From NCBI GenBank assembly GCA_035048485.1, contig CM068588.1, forward strand, positions 24,202,324 to 24,266,323: DNA of 64,000 bases. The letters run 5' to 3'. A model generated the notes under the pieces. It worked only from the letters and a program-made list of their open reading frames with translations. It ran no database searches and was not told the origin of the DNA. Both the position numbers and the translations under genes were made by a program. The stretch is from Pteria penguin. Its lineage: Eukaryota; Mollusca; Bivalvia; Pterioida; Pteriidae. Each line of letters opens with the position of its first letter. The stretch's first letter is position 1. Shown piece after piece: positions 11,646 to 23,600 of the stretch.

Positions 11646-11931
11646 ACATATTTTGTTATTTTCCACTTGTTTTTCATTTTCACTGATTTTGTATGTCCTC
11701 TTCTTTCATGATTTTTAGACTTATGGTTTGGATTTATCCATCATCTTTACATTGTATAATCAAATTGGCAAAGTTTCATGATGGCCTGCATCTGAAATGA
11801 TGGATAAAACCAAACATCAAATCCAAAAATTCCCGAAAATTACTAACCAAAGATCATCAGTTAAGCAAAAGGAGAAGCAGATAGAACACAAACCAATGAA
11901 CATGTAAAACTTAAGTTACAAGTATGTATTG

Positions 11932-13632
11932 TCAGTTTTTATAACGAAATGCGTGAATGTTACCATTGTTTTGTCCAACAAATAGTATTTCTTCTACTAA
12001 AGCTAAAGATATAGGCTTTTCTATAGATAACAAATACTTAATAAACACACCGTTCGGTGACAACAAGATAATCTGATCATTCTCATTATCAGTACATAAA
12101 ATATTGTTGTATTTGTCATAAACTATGTCCGTTGCGAAAAACGGTTGCGTTTCTCCTTCATATTCCCACGTTTTACATCCACGACTGTCCAAAAAGACTA
12201 ATTTTGTTTGTTCCGTCTCATAATGGTCTATGACACAAATCTCGTCTTTTGTACTTGATAATGCCTTCAGTGGTCGTTTGAAAAGTGGTCGTCCATCACG
12301 GTCTAGTCTATATTCTTTCAGAGTCTCGCCGTCTTCTGACATCTCTGTCACCATCCCATGTTCAGATTCCTTTTTGATGACCGACGTCAAGAGAATGGTG
12401 TGTCCTTCCTTTCCTCTAGTAACCGAAGTTGGATGATATTTCAAGGATACTGTTTTCCTAGGTAGTAAATCTACCTTATTCAAACACTTATTTCTGAAGT
12501 CCGTCGTGTAAATTGTTCTACATGCCGTTTCCGCCATGCATTGATTGTCGGCCGGTATTTTCAATTCGTCTTTTATTTTCAAATCAGAGGATAACACCTG
12601 CACTTTTCGCTCACCTCTGTTGAATACCCACACACCTCCAGTAGAGGTCGGCACTAAGTGATGAGGAATACGAGAGGAGTGGAATGGCTTGGCACCTGAC
12701 GCCTCTAGTTTGAACTCTTCTACACAGACCAGGTGCCCTATCATGGAGCGGAGGACAGATCGGTTTATACTGCTACTCACAAATCGTGTTTTCTCTTCGA
12801 AGGAAGAATCACCATGTCCCAATGTTTGTATTATATCCTCAATCGCTTTTTGATTCCGAATTATTTGTTTTTCGTTATTTGTCTCTTCGGTTGTTAAAGT
12901 TTGCAATTTTTCAATGTCTTCACACTTTTTATTTTCTATTGAAGATATTTCATTCTGAATCTCTGTATGTTTTTCATTATATGGCGATTTAATCTCATCA
13001 ATCAGGGAATCAAGCTCGGCGTAGAGAAATTTGCGAACTTTTTCAATTACCTCAATATTTGTCTGGTATAATTTGTTGTTTGCTTCCTTAGTAAATCGCA
13101 AGTTTTCAATTTGCTTCTTTAACTCTGGTATAATTTCGGATTCTAAAGATTGCCTTCGGAGGCCGGTTTTCTTAGTTAACTCCTGAGCAAAGTGTTTATA
13201 TTCGTCCCAGTGATGCAGTTTGTGGCTATGTTGTCCACAATCAAAGCAGATGAACTCCGAGCAATCTCTACAATAGTATTTCAGGTACCTGGAGCAGTGA
13301 GTCGGACACTTGTCCTCAGAGGTTTCTTGCTGTCGGGAAAACGTAGAAGATTCCTCTTTCCAAAAATGTTTATGGTGCGACTTTCGACCGCATTGGAAAC
13401 AAATAGGAAGACAACAGTTCTGACAAAAGAAATTAAATTGATAATCAGGATGGATAGGACATTTATTGCAAGAAAAATCCCTTTCCACGAAGTCGGATGC
13501 GCTGGATGCATTATCGTCGAAATCACTTTCTACGGTGTCCGAGACGTTGTCAAAATCTGATGAATAATACTCACTTTCGTTTAGATATGTGTTTCCTGTG
13601 TTACCGGACATCGTATTAATTATTCTGTCCAT
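11932..13632 (-). CDS. TRIM-like protein with two B-boxes and coiled coil, no RING
   Basis: A single uninterrupted frame of 566 residues. After an acidic, serine-rich N-terminus (1-52), B-box 1 spans about 55-91 (CNKCPIH ... CQNC ... CFQCG ... HHKH). B-box 2 spans about 109-142 (CPTHC ... CRDC ... CFDCG ... HKLHH). A helical, charged coiled coil covers about 150-275. The C-terminal half (about 315-566) has repeated short beta-strand segments ending in aromatic or hydrophobic residues (VWVFNRG, ILCTDNEND, ILFVGQNNG), as in the six-bladed NHL-type propellers of bivalve TRIM2/3/45/56/71-like proteins. There is no RING upstream, so direct E3 ligase activity cannot be assumed; a scaffold or regulatory role is possible. 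It is intronless, as many expanded bivalve TRIM genes are, and lies between two segmental duplication copies. A 5' UTR intron is possible because a TTTTTAG acceptor-like site lies upstream. Confidence 0.85.
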   Translation of the reverse strand: MDRIINTMSGNTGNTYLNESEYYSSDFDNVSDTVESDFDDNASSASDFVERDFSCNKCPIHPDYQFNFFCQNCCLPICFQCGRKSHHKHFWKEESSTFSRQQETSEDKCPTHCSRYLKYYCRDCSEFICFDCGQHSHKLHHWDEYKHFAQELTKKTGLRRQSLESEIIPELKKQIENLRFTKEANNKLYQTNIEVIEKVRKFLYAELDSLIDEIKSPYNEKHTEIQNEISSIENKKCEDIEKLQTLTTEETNNEKQIIRNQKAIEDIIQTLGHGDSSFEEKTRFVSSSINRSVLRSMIGHLVCVEEFKLEASGAKPFHSSRIPHHLVPTSTGGVWVFNRGERKVQVLSSDLKIKDELKIPADNQCMAETACRTIYTTDFRNKCLNKVDLLPRKTVSLKYHPTSVTRGKEGHTILLTSVIKKESEHGMVTEMSEDGETLKEYRLDRDGRPLFKRPLKALSSTKDEICVIDHYETEQTKLVFLDSRGCKTWEYEGETQPFFATDIVYDKYNNILCTDNENDQIILLSPNGVFIKYLLSIEKPISLALVEEILFVGQNNGNIHAFRYKN

Positions 13633-13639
13633 GATTGTA

Positions 13640-14090
13640 AATTATTTCATTTCAGTATGACTTTTACACTTTGCTATACATAGCTAAAAACAACGACAAT
13701 CCAAATGTAATATTTAAACTACTGTGAAACAATGTACCACGTGACTTACTGTGCATAGTCATGTATTTATACCACTGATATTAAATCGTTATCAAATCGT
13801 TATCTACAGTGAATGCAGGACATCGGAATTCCCGAAATGAATAGCGGAAAACAATGTGGTGACAGGCATGTGCTCTTACCTCTATATACTACACTACATA
13901 TGCACCGCATTACCAATGAGACGTACTGTTATCAGACAATAAGATAATCTCTCAAAAATATATAAATACCTCGCTTAATAACAAGCCATATCAAATGCAA
14001 TTACAATGACAATGACGGTGTTTGCCAACGGGGATACCTACTCCCCACGAGACATTTGATCTCACTTCCTTCTCACTCAGGGAAGCCGAC
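13640..14090. promoter_or_regulatory. Upstream region of the TRIM-like gene, no defined promoter
   Basis: This is the 5' flank of the minus-strand TRIM-like gene. A minus-strand TATATAG word near 13,895 could be a TATA-like site, but nothing fixes a transcription start. No other gene is seen. Confidence 0.2.
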
Positions 14091-14091
14091 G

Positions 14092-14335
14092 TAGCTCTAT
14101 GGGTTATGTGCTTGTCTTTTAACCAACAAAGTTCCGGGTTGGAGTACCTCTGGTGGCAATTCGGTGGTTGACTTGTCCTTCGGCGTAGATTTCAAAACTT
14201 ATGTTCCGTATAACGGTAGATGTAACACTTTAAAGGCCTCTCGCTCTTTCTGCTGAGTTTGTTTCATAGATCGTCAGTTCATTGCATTGCGTCAGGCAGA
14301 TATCGTCTCTTTATCAGTGCAAAAATCTTGCAGTG
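14092..14335 (+). mobile_element. tRNA-derived SINE, degenerate copy
   Basis: The head reads GCCGACGTAGCTCTATGGG (box A-like) followed by GGTTGGAGTACC (box B-like). The 3' part has the family words GCGTCAGGCAGAT and GCAAAAATCTTGCAGTGAC, as in the SINEs at 56,195-56,475 and 59,319-59,598. The central part is poorly conserved. Confidence 0.55.
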
Positions 14336-14444
14336 ACAAACAGAGGCACTCTCGGGTTCACATATCCTCGTTTAGCAGACAAATTTTCGTTTCTATACTA
14401 TTTAATTTTCATTTTGACTATTTTACCTATCACACTGTGAATGG

Positions 14445-14690
14445 GATAATTTGATTCAGTGTTCTTGTCTCATACATGTGCTCATGTGTGTGAATTTATG
14501 TATCTACTTCGGGCACTTGAATACTTGTTGCAGGACTTTTGCCACGGGTGTTGTACGCAATCAGAGGACGCTTACTCCTCCCTGGTACCTGGTCTCACCT
14601 CTATATACTTGGAGTTATCATTTGTCTGAATATGACATTGTACACGATATTGTTCTTTTATTTCATGGACTTCGGTACTTATTCCTTGTG
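14445..14690 (+). repeat. Penelope-like element 3'-region relic
   Basis: This is the plus-strand relative of 56,745-57,035 and 4,905-5,140 (both minus). It contains GACTTTTGCCACGGGTGTTG, GGACGCTTACTCC and ACCTGGTCTCACCTC, then TTTGTCTGAATATGACA. There is no reverse transcriptase next to it. Confidence 0.65.
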
Positions 14691-15399
14691 GGCATATTAT
14701 ACAAGGAATGATATTCTAAATGTCTCATCTGGACAGAATTACTCAAGTATTATCTTCTGTTCCATATAACTCCTGGATGATTATATCGAACCCCCACTAG
14801 TAACGTTATAATTCACCATGTAGCTGGAGCTTTTCGCTAGGTTTTTATTCTCACGATTTTTTGGTATGTATACGGAATCGCGAGTACGGAATTGTCAACA
14901 TCGCACTGCTCTCTCACCAGTTATTTTCGTATTCTACATCAGCTACGTCAGAATGTGTCAAGTATTGTGAGTTAATCACAGTACATGTCAGCAATTGAAC
15001 CCACTTATTAAATTTTATAGGGGAAACACCTTTACAGCTCAGTTACATATAGTGGTGATAAATAAAAGTGTCCTCACCATCTTTCACTGTACTAAAATAA
15101 TTTATTTCTGAACGACAATCAATTAATTCTCATACAGTACATATATAATAATATTCGTTGCGAATAAGCGAGGATACAATCAATGAAAACATAAATATTA
15201 ACGAGGACGATATACTTACTTATATATTTACTTGTTTAGCTGCTTATTTGTTTTAATTTCTTATTTTCTGAAGTCAATTGATCTTCACCGTTGTCCATTA
15301 TTATGTCGTTACTTTGTTTTTTATTCCTAGACTTTTAAAGGTATTTATATGTTAAAATGTCTAATTGTTGAAGTTCCGTTTGAAATAATGATTACAAAA

Positions 15400-16945
15400 T
15401 TGATTAAGCTCTTGTATTATTTATTATAATAATTGTCTTGTAACAGTTTAAAAACATATGATATTGAAACATAAAATTCACATTTTATCAATGATTTTAC
15501 AACTTTTAATTCTTTTGATATTCATACGCCAATCTAGCAATCAACAAAATGGTTGTCGTCGAGAAGCTATTCACTAGTTTTACCGATAAGAAAAGAAAAC
15601 TGACAGTTACTGAATGATGAATTTGTCAAAATACTCTGTGCTGAAGACAGGCATGTCATGGAGTTCGAAAATTCCATACAAGATGTTTAATTTTGATGTA
15701 CAGCCGACTGAGAATACCTGAAATCTACAGGCATTGGTGAGGGGGCACTTGACAATGAGTGAATGACATTGTCGAACTTAGTATGCAGTTGCGACGAGGT
15801 ACTACATACTGATTTGAAATTGAAGGTAACACTGATTCTGCCTGATCCACACCTGCATTATGAGAAACATCTGCCAGCCTGCACTCATGTTTTGTTTCTG
15901 ACTCTCAGAACAATCTCGACTGTAGGATCGTACAGACGCCTCATTTCTATGACCTGACATGATCATAATATGTCTAGTTTCCACTCCAGCATTGCTCAAC
16001 ATCTGGATAGCGGTTGCCCTGACACTGTGAGCAGTGTACTTATAATTCAAATGCACCCCTTCACAAATTTCAGTCATGAACTTAGAAAACATTTTTTAGA
16101 ATGTGGCTTACATTTATACCATTGTATTATATAATTTCTTTAAAATGTTGATTAAAACACTGAACACCCTGGAAAATCCTCCCAGGTGAGCTCCTGGATC
16201 TTCCTCTATCACTGGGGAGGTTAGCTCCTGGATCTGCCTCTGTCACTGTCAGGACATGGATATAATAACATACTTTATAAATGTTTATGTATATTAGATT
16301 AAAACTTAGATCTAGTAAAGTGTGATGGATGTGTACCTTCACGACAAACAAGGTTTTGAACATGTACACAGGTTTCCTTGTCTGGAATGGACAGGATATT
16401 TCCACCATCCGACTCCGAAATTTGTAACATCAAGGACTCTATCTCAGGATCCGTTGAAAAATTTGAGTCATAGTCTACATCTACGTATAAATAATCCGGT
16501 TGGGATTGACTTGGCTTTGGACTGAGATTAATGTCGATGTCCATCGTTGGATCAAAGTCAACATCGAAGATTATCTGAGAGAAAATGACAGCTTCCTCGA
16601 GATCGATGACTCTAGCCATTATCGATTATCGATGGTCGCATCAGACGGCGATTTATTTACTTTATTTTAATTCTTTGTCAGTCTATGAATAATGTTTGAA
16701 TAAAAAGGAAAATAAAACAAAAACCATGTTTAACTCTAGGTTTATTTATTTTATTTATTCACTTGAAAGGATTGGTCTAATTTTGTTTGTTTACATTAGA
16801 TCAGCTGGCTAGAAAGTAAATAGTTCCGTCACTTCCTGTTAAAATGGCGTATACCGAAATAACATTGCATTTTTAGTATAGATCAACCAATCAGATTACA
16901 GCATTTTCAATAAACACACACTGTTGGTAATTATTTTGCAATAAT
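15400..16945 (-). mobile_element. Crypton-like tyrosine-recombinase element, internally deleted
   Basis: The insert is absent from duplication copy A. On the minus strand, 16,299-16,619 encodes an acidic N-terminal segment starting MARVIDLEEA with SESDGGNIL. The frame at 15,802-16,092 encodes a recombinase C-terminus with HSVRATAIQMLSNAGVE, then SGHR and an SYSRD segment. H-x-x-R, G-H-x and a following tyrosine match the C-terminal catalytic signature of tyrosine recombinases of the Crypton/DUF3504 kind. The core-binding domain and the first catalytic arginine are missing between them, so the copy cannot be autonomous. Terminal sequences were not resolved. Confidence 0.6.
15802..16092 (-). 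pseudogene. Crypton-like tyrosine recombinase C-terminal fragment
   Basis: About 60 residues resemble the end of the catalytic domain: YTAHSVRATA (H-x-x-R), HIMIMSGHRNE (G-H) and VRSYSRDCSE (nucleophilic tyrosine position). The reading continues out of the domain with no further similarity. The first catalytic Arg and the N-terminal domain are missing. Confidence 0.6.
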
Positions 16946-17487
16946 AATAAAAAAGATAAATAATGCCCAAAATTTATGCAAAGTAGGGAAACAATTCTAG
17001 AATATAAACCATACAAGAAAAAAGTGATAATTTTTCTGGAGATTTTGCCGCCGGAATTTTCATGCTGTCCTATATTTTAACTGTCGGCTTTCAACTTTTA
17101 GGTAACTAAATGTCAGAAACGCGTCCTCGTATAAAATATGAGGTATTACGTTTATCACAATTGCAAAACGCCAAACAATATCGTTTAAATATGAGGTATA
17201 GTTTTAGGACCTCATTTAACACGTTTAGAAGGTGCTAATATAGGGTTTCAGGATTCTAAAACCAACTGATTATATATCATTATAAAACGGCAGAATTATT
17301 TTTCAAGATGAAATCTGAAATAAAAATTTCAGGAAAGGGAGTGTATAAATATAAAATGCCTGGAACAGGTCCCCATATAAACATTGGAAATATATGTTTT
17401 AAAAACAGCTTTACAAGGGTTTTAAAATGTCAGAAATAGATCCATGTATAATGTTTGAAGTATATATGGTATGAACAACTTTATTGC

Positions 17488-17488
<1 letters not shown>

Positions 17489-17538
<50 letters not shown>
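17489..17538. repeat. (AAT)n microsatellite
   Basis: About 16 uninterrupted TAA/AAT units inside duplication copy B. They are missing from the matching place in copy A. Confidence 0.95.
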
Positions 17539-17539
<1 letters not shown>

Positions 17540-17912
17540 CAGATCCCGTAGGAAGTTTTTGCTCTAAAACTGCAATTTGGATATATAAAACAGATCTTCA
17601 CGTTAATTTTGGGGTGTAATTTCCAGTATCCAGCTTATCGTGTTTAAAAAACGGTACAAATAGTCTCCCATATCATATGAATTCATTGCATTTAATCTTT
17701 GCGATTGAAAGATGGGAAAGAGAATACACGACTGAGGGCAACAAATGATTAATATATCCCTCGCATAAACTCCGGCTAAAATTTGTCCTGGAGTCCAACA
17801 GATAATTTGTTGAACAAAATTAATCACGGTGTCTTTGTACTCCACTTCACTTTAAAAAGTAAAACTTAATACATTATTCTTCATTAAAATATCCCAGGAA
17901 GAATATGAAATT

Positions 17913-18780
17913 ACCGGTATATACAGTGACGTCACAGAAGGTAGACAAACCCGCGTGCTGGATTTCAGATTTGCTGTTTATTCATTACTTTTATCAAGAT
18001 AAAAACTAATTAAAGACGAGAGAGACAGATAATCCAATATCATTTTGTACAGAGATAGGAAAATTATCCACGTGCTCTTGGACATATCTGTATAGACCCT
18101 TTGACGTTAACTGCAGCACTGACTTTAAGGGGATGAGTTCTTCACTGTTCCTGCAAAATGACGTAGTATAATATCATATCATGACGTCAAAATATCTCCA
18201 TAAAGGTTACTATTCTTCCCCAAAAACGTTAGTCCCGCGGTTAACTTAAGAGGGTCCAGTGATTGTAGCTTCGGATGTTTGCCTCGTTTCCCTTTGTTTT
18301 GCTGTGTATTCATTAGTATATTTCGTTTTATGTATAGGAATAACTGAAAAAGGTACATGAATAACTTCTTTGAACCCTTCTGTCAAAATTTCCTTTATTC
18401 ACCATTCGATATCCTCTTAGGGGACTAAAAATCTTTGACCTTCAGGAGAATTTCCCTGTCCCGTTACAAAGTAGTGATTGTGTCCATTAATCCATTTGCT
18501 TCCCAATTTGTTAGGTTATAGATATGTATGATATCCCGTCTTTCATTACGCATAATTATGAGGACGTCTTTTCTGGTTGTCAGTTTAATACATGTAATGT
18601 GTGTATATATGATATGATTTCATGAATTAAGAGACCAACGCTTACATAATAATGTTTTATTAAAAAGAACATCCAATATTAAAACAATAATATGAGTCAT
18701 GTTTGGAGTATATATTGCACAAAGATGACGTAGTTATTTTTCTTTCAGGAAGCACGAAGCTGTGCACCTGGCGTCGACTG
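17913..18780. other. Non-coding stretch, nothing recognised
   Basis: No domain-bearing frame or element boundary was found. Two TGACGTCA palindromes occur, at 17,927-17,934 and 18,182-18,189. Confidence 0.5.
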
Positions 18781-19011
18781 CAAGACCGTAGCTGTCAGAT
18801 CTGTCTTGTTGTAAAGAGATGTTGAATTCATTGCACAAAGATTTTTTTCCCCCTCTCAGAATGTACTGGTGGTTTCATCCATCATCTGCTGGACTTTGTG
18901 CTTTGCTCTCTAGATCCGCTAGATTTTGGGCGCTACTGGTCTGTAATGTATATACATGTAATTATCCAGATGTATTATTCTATCTTTTTCTATGCTTTCC
19001 TACATGAACTG

Positions 19012-19075
19012 AGTGACTATTGTCAATCGACCGTCCTAGGTCGGTATTACAACTACATTGTAATCAAATATTTTG
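19012..19075 (-). repeat. Inverted fragment of the 'X' repeat
   Basis: It has GACCGTCCTAGGTCGGTATT followed by CAAATATTTT. This is the reverse of the TACCGACTTAGGACGGTC core at 6,525-6,745. Confidence 0.55.
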
Positions 19076-19109
19076 AGATGTATTTAATGAGCTTATTTTT
19101 ATGTCCTCG

Positions 19110-19260
19110 GATCGATAGATCGGTGCATCCTTTTTATATTGATTTAAGGCAAAAATATATAAAAAGACATTTTTCTATAAAACCCTCTGTCTACAAATTA
19201 ATACAATTACTTTCAACGCAAAATGTAAAAGAGCTCTGTTCTCTTGGTAAATAAATTAAG
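19110..19260 (+). pseudogene. LINE reverse-transcriptase C-terminal tail
   Basis: The frame ends with KYIKRHFSIKPSVYKLIQL, then LCSLGK and a stop. This matches the tail at 57,720-57,992 (KYLKNYYFVKPSVFKLMQKL ... GKF). Such tails end CR1/L2-like LINE polyproteins. Everything upstream of it has been lost. Confidence 0.6.
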
Positions 19261-19499
19261 TATGCTTTTAATATACCAAAATAAATAATATTGAATTATT
19301 TATGTATGTATGATTAAGACGCTGTTTAGAATTATCTATGCTGATCTATGTATGTATGATTAACAGTCTGTCTTTTCTCTGACCATGTATTATATAAGTT
19401 AAGTTGCATTATTATATGTATTGTATGTCTATAAGCTGTTTTGCTTTTGACCATTTGTCTTTCGGTTTGCTGTCTTTTGTCAACTATAACCATCGTCAT

Positions 19500-19765
19500 T
19501 ACTTTTGAACCGTGAGAGATAGAGACTTTATATTTGGTATGCATACTCCACTAATAAAGCCCTTTCCAGTCATTCACCTCGTGACCTCTACCATGACCTT
19601 TTACCTACATTTCAAAACTTGTATGCCATATTTTTAAACCGTGAGAGATAGAGACTTCATATTTGGCATGAAAACTCCATTAATAAAGCCCTTTCAAATT
19701 ACACCAAGTTCAATGACCTTGTGACCTTGACCGTGACCTTTTACCTACATTAGAAAATTTGCCAT
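19500..19765 (+). repeat. Two-copy tandem repeat, period 129 bp, rich in TGACCT half-sites
   Basis: ACCGTGAGAGATAGAGACTT occurs at 19,509 and again at 19,638, followed in each copy by a TAATAAAGCCCTTTC word and a cluster of GTGACCT/TGACCTT words. The TGACCT words match nuclear-receptor half-sites, but this is probably just the composition of an old interspersed repeat. Confidence 0.7.
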
Positions 19766-20088
19766 TTTTCGACTTTGTTGCCGCCGGGGAATTTATCTTT
19801 CACAAATTGTATAAAGTTTCGTTTCTAATATAATAGCGGAACCTATAAAAAAGAGAAACCCTCGTTTGTTACATTATTCATAAATCATTAGAAGACCTTT
19901 CGTTGATCTGCCACTCGTGGAAAACTACATTACGGTTAGGGAGCAACTAATTTAATTTAGGGGTAGTTGGGAGAAAGACTTTATATATATTCGCTGAGCT
20001 TTTTGGGTAAATCAAATATATTTTGGTCCGAAAGGCTAGTAAAATATTTAGGAACCCGACATAAAACTGACTCTTCTCACTCCTGGAA

Positions 20089-20562
20089 TTAAATGATTGC
20101 TCTCATGTACATAATACTTACTAATGTCGTCGTGGTTTCAAATTCAACAGAAGCGGCTTTTAATTTTATTTTGGCAAATGTTGGAATAAATGTGAGAATG
20201 AAGACGGAGTACGATAGCGCCAGTAGCCATTCTGTGATAGTGGAAACAAGATACACTGCCCGCAAACTACCCTGGAAATGAAGGGAAGACAAGTGAAACA
20301 TAAAGTACGCTCATCGTCCATACACTACCCCGGGAATAATGACCAATGAAGTAAAGAGGCTTACGCCACTCCAAAATAACTGCATTTATATGGTGGCGAC
20401 ACCTATCTACGGCATGGCTTCTTATTCTCTTTCCTTTATTTTATTTTTTCTTTTTAATTTCACAAGAAGACGAACAGCGGGTTGGTGTAACTCTGTTGTC
20501 TAAAATTTTCTTCAAATTTGATTTACACATGCAACAGCAGGGCCATCATCAGTGGCAGCTAC

Positions 20563-20616
<54 letters not shown>

Positions 20617-23600
20617 TGCATTTACTCATACATACATAAAACTCTACATACATGACTTGTGTGCATATACAGACATACTAATGATATTTTGCCAACCAAC
20701 CATCGTATTATAGTGTTTTCATAAAATACATACTGTTCCTCCATTTGTATCATTTGGACCTCTTTTGACTCGGTAGATAATAGATGTGATTCCAACTGTA
20801 GTGAGTTAAGAAAATATTATAAGGAACTCAAATAAAAACTCCAAAATTAGCATTTTGCCGGTATAAAATACGAAAAAAGGGCGAAGCAAATGCAATAATT
20901 GTTAGATATCTAACAGTGCACACACGAGATGATTGTAAACTGAAACTGTATACATACAACATAACAACTAAGAACATTTAAATAAAAATATAAGAAATAG
21001 AGTGCAGTGTCCTAATTGATATACATGATGAAAGTAGATAGTGAAAAGAAATGTAACGGCAGAAAATCAAAACGACAGACAGGCACGCAGAAGGACGGAA
21101 GACAGACACATAGCATACACACACATAGAAAGACAGACAACAGACAAACTCATCCTTATCTGAAGTTATGTTCTGCAACCAAGGTTTTTTTTTGATAAGG
21201 ATACAAATAAAAATGAACACTGTAGCCATAAGACTGATGATGGTTTGAAGTTTAACTATCCGTTTTGATGAACGTCCCTGAACCTGACAACTTTGGAACT
21301 TCCATGACATAGATGTTTGTAGCCAACAGTAGGTTACACCGAATGCGAAAGCCAAAAATGCGCCAAGATAGTGAGGAACTTTCTCCACGGAAGTCTGCAA
21401 TACAAAAGCAACATTTTATGTGATTCAACATTGCACGTCTTTCTACAAATGTCATGAACTACAGTCAACTTTCGATTTGTATATAGCAATTTAAGCTTTT
21501 TAATTTTGAATAGCGTTCTGAGAGTATTGCTGAAGCAATACATGTTCCTTACTATTCCTGACAAAGTTTACAATGCAATATTTATTAGCTGCTGATGCTG
21601 GAAACAATTTCTTGGATAAGTGAGGCATACTAAAATTGATGGATACCATTTTCCTACTACGTGTAACTAGCATATAACATGTAGCCTGTAACTCTGCTAT
21701 ATATAGAACATTGTCAAAATTTAATAAATTCCCAATGTTTAAGCTAAAATACTGCAGAAAACAGAATTTGTATCGATTTTCAGACAAAATAAGGCCAGGG
21801 GAAAAATTTAACGAAATCTCACGCAACGCGAACTTGATTTGAAAAGTGTACCAATTTTCAATCAACTGCCTCAAAACTTTAGCTAAAATACCTCCGGAAA
21901 ACAAAAGTGGCAGACGGACGGAGACAACTCCAATAGTCCCTAGGTTTTACCTGTAGGGAACTTATAGGTTTTAAGGGTCTACCACACATATACGTTCCAC
22001 ACGAAGAAGTGGCATAGAATTGTAAAATTTTATATCATCTTATGTTATTCACATATACAATCTTAAGTTATCACGTCAGTCTTAACATTGCATGAGAATG
22101 AATTCCTTCTTGGCATAAATTTATACTTTAACGGTTTATTAGTAAACAAATAACAAGCCACACTCACATTCCACATATTTTCGGCAACCTGGCCTTTTTC
22201 AAGTGGGTTTAATGGTAAACTAAATCTATTTTAAAAGTGCAATCCATATTAGTTAGTCTAGTAGAGAAATTGAGCATAAATGTTATTTGTGCCACGAACT
22301 TCCCTATTGGGGGGATTGTAATCTACTTTATTAGTAAATAGTCGATTATAAGAAGACATGCCTCCTCTCTTTCACTCGTTTTAATTTTATACATACGACT
22401 TATCATATTTTGTTTTTTTCTTACATTTTCCCCATATACCTTCCTGTATTAGAACATTTTACCAAGACGCGGATCGGCATTGTTCAATTGTTATTGTAAC
22501 TGTATCAACATTGATTCAAGAGATAATCGTTTATAGCTATACACCTAATCCTCTCGTGTATTTTCATATCGTACCATGTAATTCTTCAGCGTATATTTAT
22601 ATACATTATGAGGATATATTATACTGCATGTAAAGTCTTCTTTTCTCCGATTTTTTGTATTCATAGGTGGATAATACTCCGTCCTCATCCTTATACATAT
22701 AAAGTAAATCAAAACCTAGATCCAACTTCCCTCAGGCGTATCGATATAGTGCCTCCAGCATTTGCCATTCTCTATCCTTATTGATACAAAAAATCCGCCA
22801 TTCTCCCCCTGATACTGATACCATTTCCCACCCTAATATTTCCACCGCCTCCACCCCCTTCTTATCAATACCTCCACCATCATCCCACCCTTATTGATAC
22901 AATACCTCCACCATCATCCCACCCTTATTGATACAATACCTCCACCATCATCCCACCCTTATTGATACAATACCTCCACCATCATCCCACCCTTATTGAT
23001 ACAATACCTCCACCATCATCCCACCCTTATTGATACAATACCTCCACCATCATCCCACCCTTATTGATACAATACCTCCACCATCATCCCACCCTTATTG
23101 ATACAATACCTCCACCATCATCCCACCCCTATTGATACAATACCTCCACCATCATTACACCCCTATTGATACAATACCTCCACCATCATCCCACCCTTAT
23201 TGATACAATACCTCCACCATCATCCCACCCTTATTGATACAATACCTCCACCATCATCCCACCCTTATTGATACAATACCTCCACCATCATCCCACCCTT
23301 ATTGATACAATACCTCCACCATCATCCCACCCTTATTGATACAATACCTCCACCATCATCCCACCCCTATTGATACAATACCTCCACCATCATTACACCC
23401 CTATTGATACAATACCTCCATCATCATCCCACCCCTATTGATACAATACCTCCACCATCATCCCACCCTTATTGATACAATACCTCCACCATCATTACAC
23501 CCCTATTGATACAATACCTCCACCATCATCCCACCCTTATTGATACAAAACCTCCACCATCATCCCACCCTTATTGATACAAAACCTCCACCATCATCCC

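Larger units (their letters stand above)
14905..17912. repeat. Segmental duplication, copy B, with a 1.5-kb insertion
   Basis: Homologous to 7,055-9,058 in the same orientation. The homology is broken between about 15,400 and 16,945 by an insert that carries Crypton-like coding remnants, and then resumes to about 17,912. An AAT microsatellite (17,489-17,538) is specific to this copy. Confidence 0.8.

Noticed and set aside
21334..21904. Two minus-strand proteins of 76 and 134 residues
   Set aside because: They lie in the intron upstream of DRAM2-like exon 6 and in a repeat-like block; no domain.
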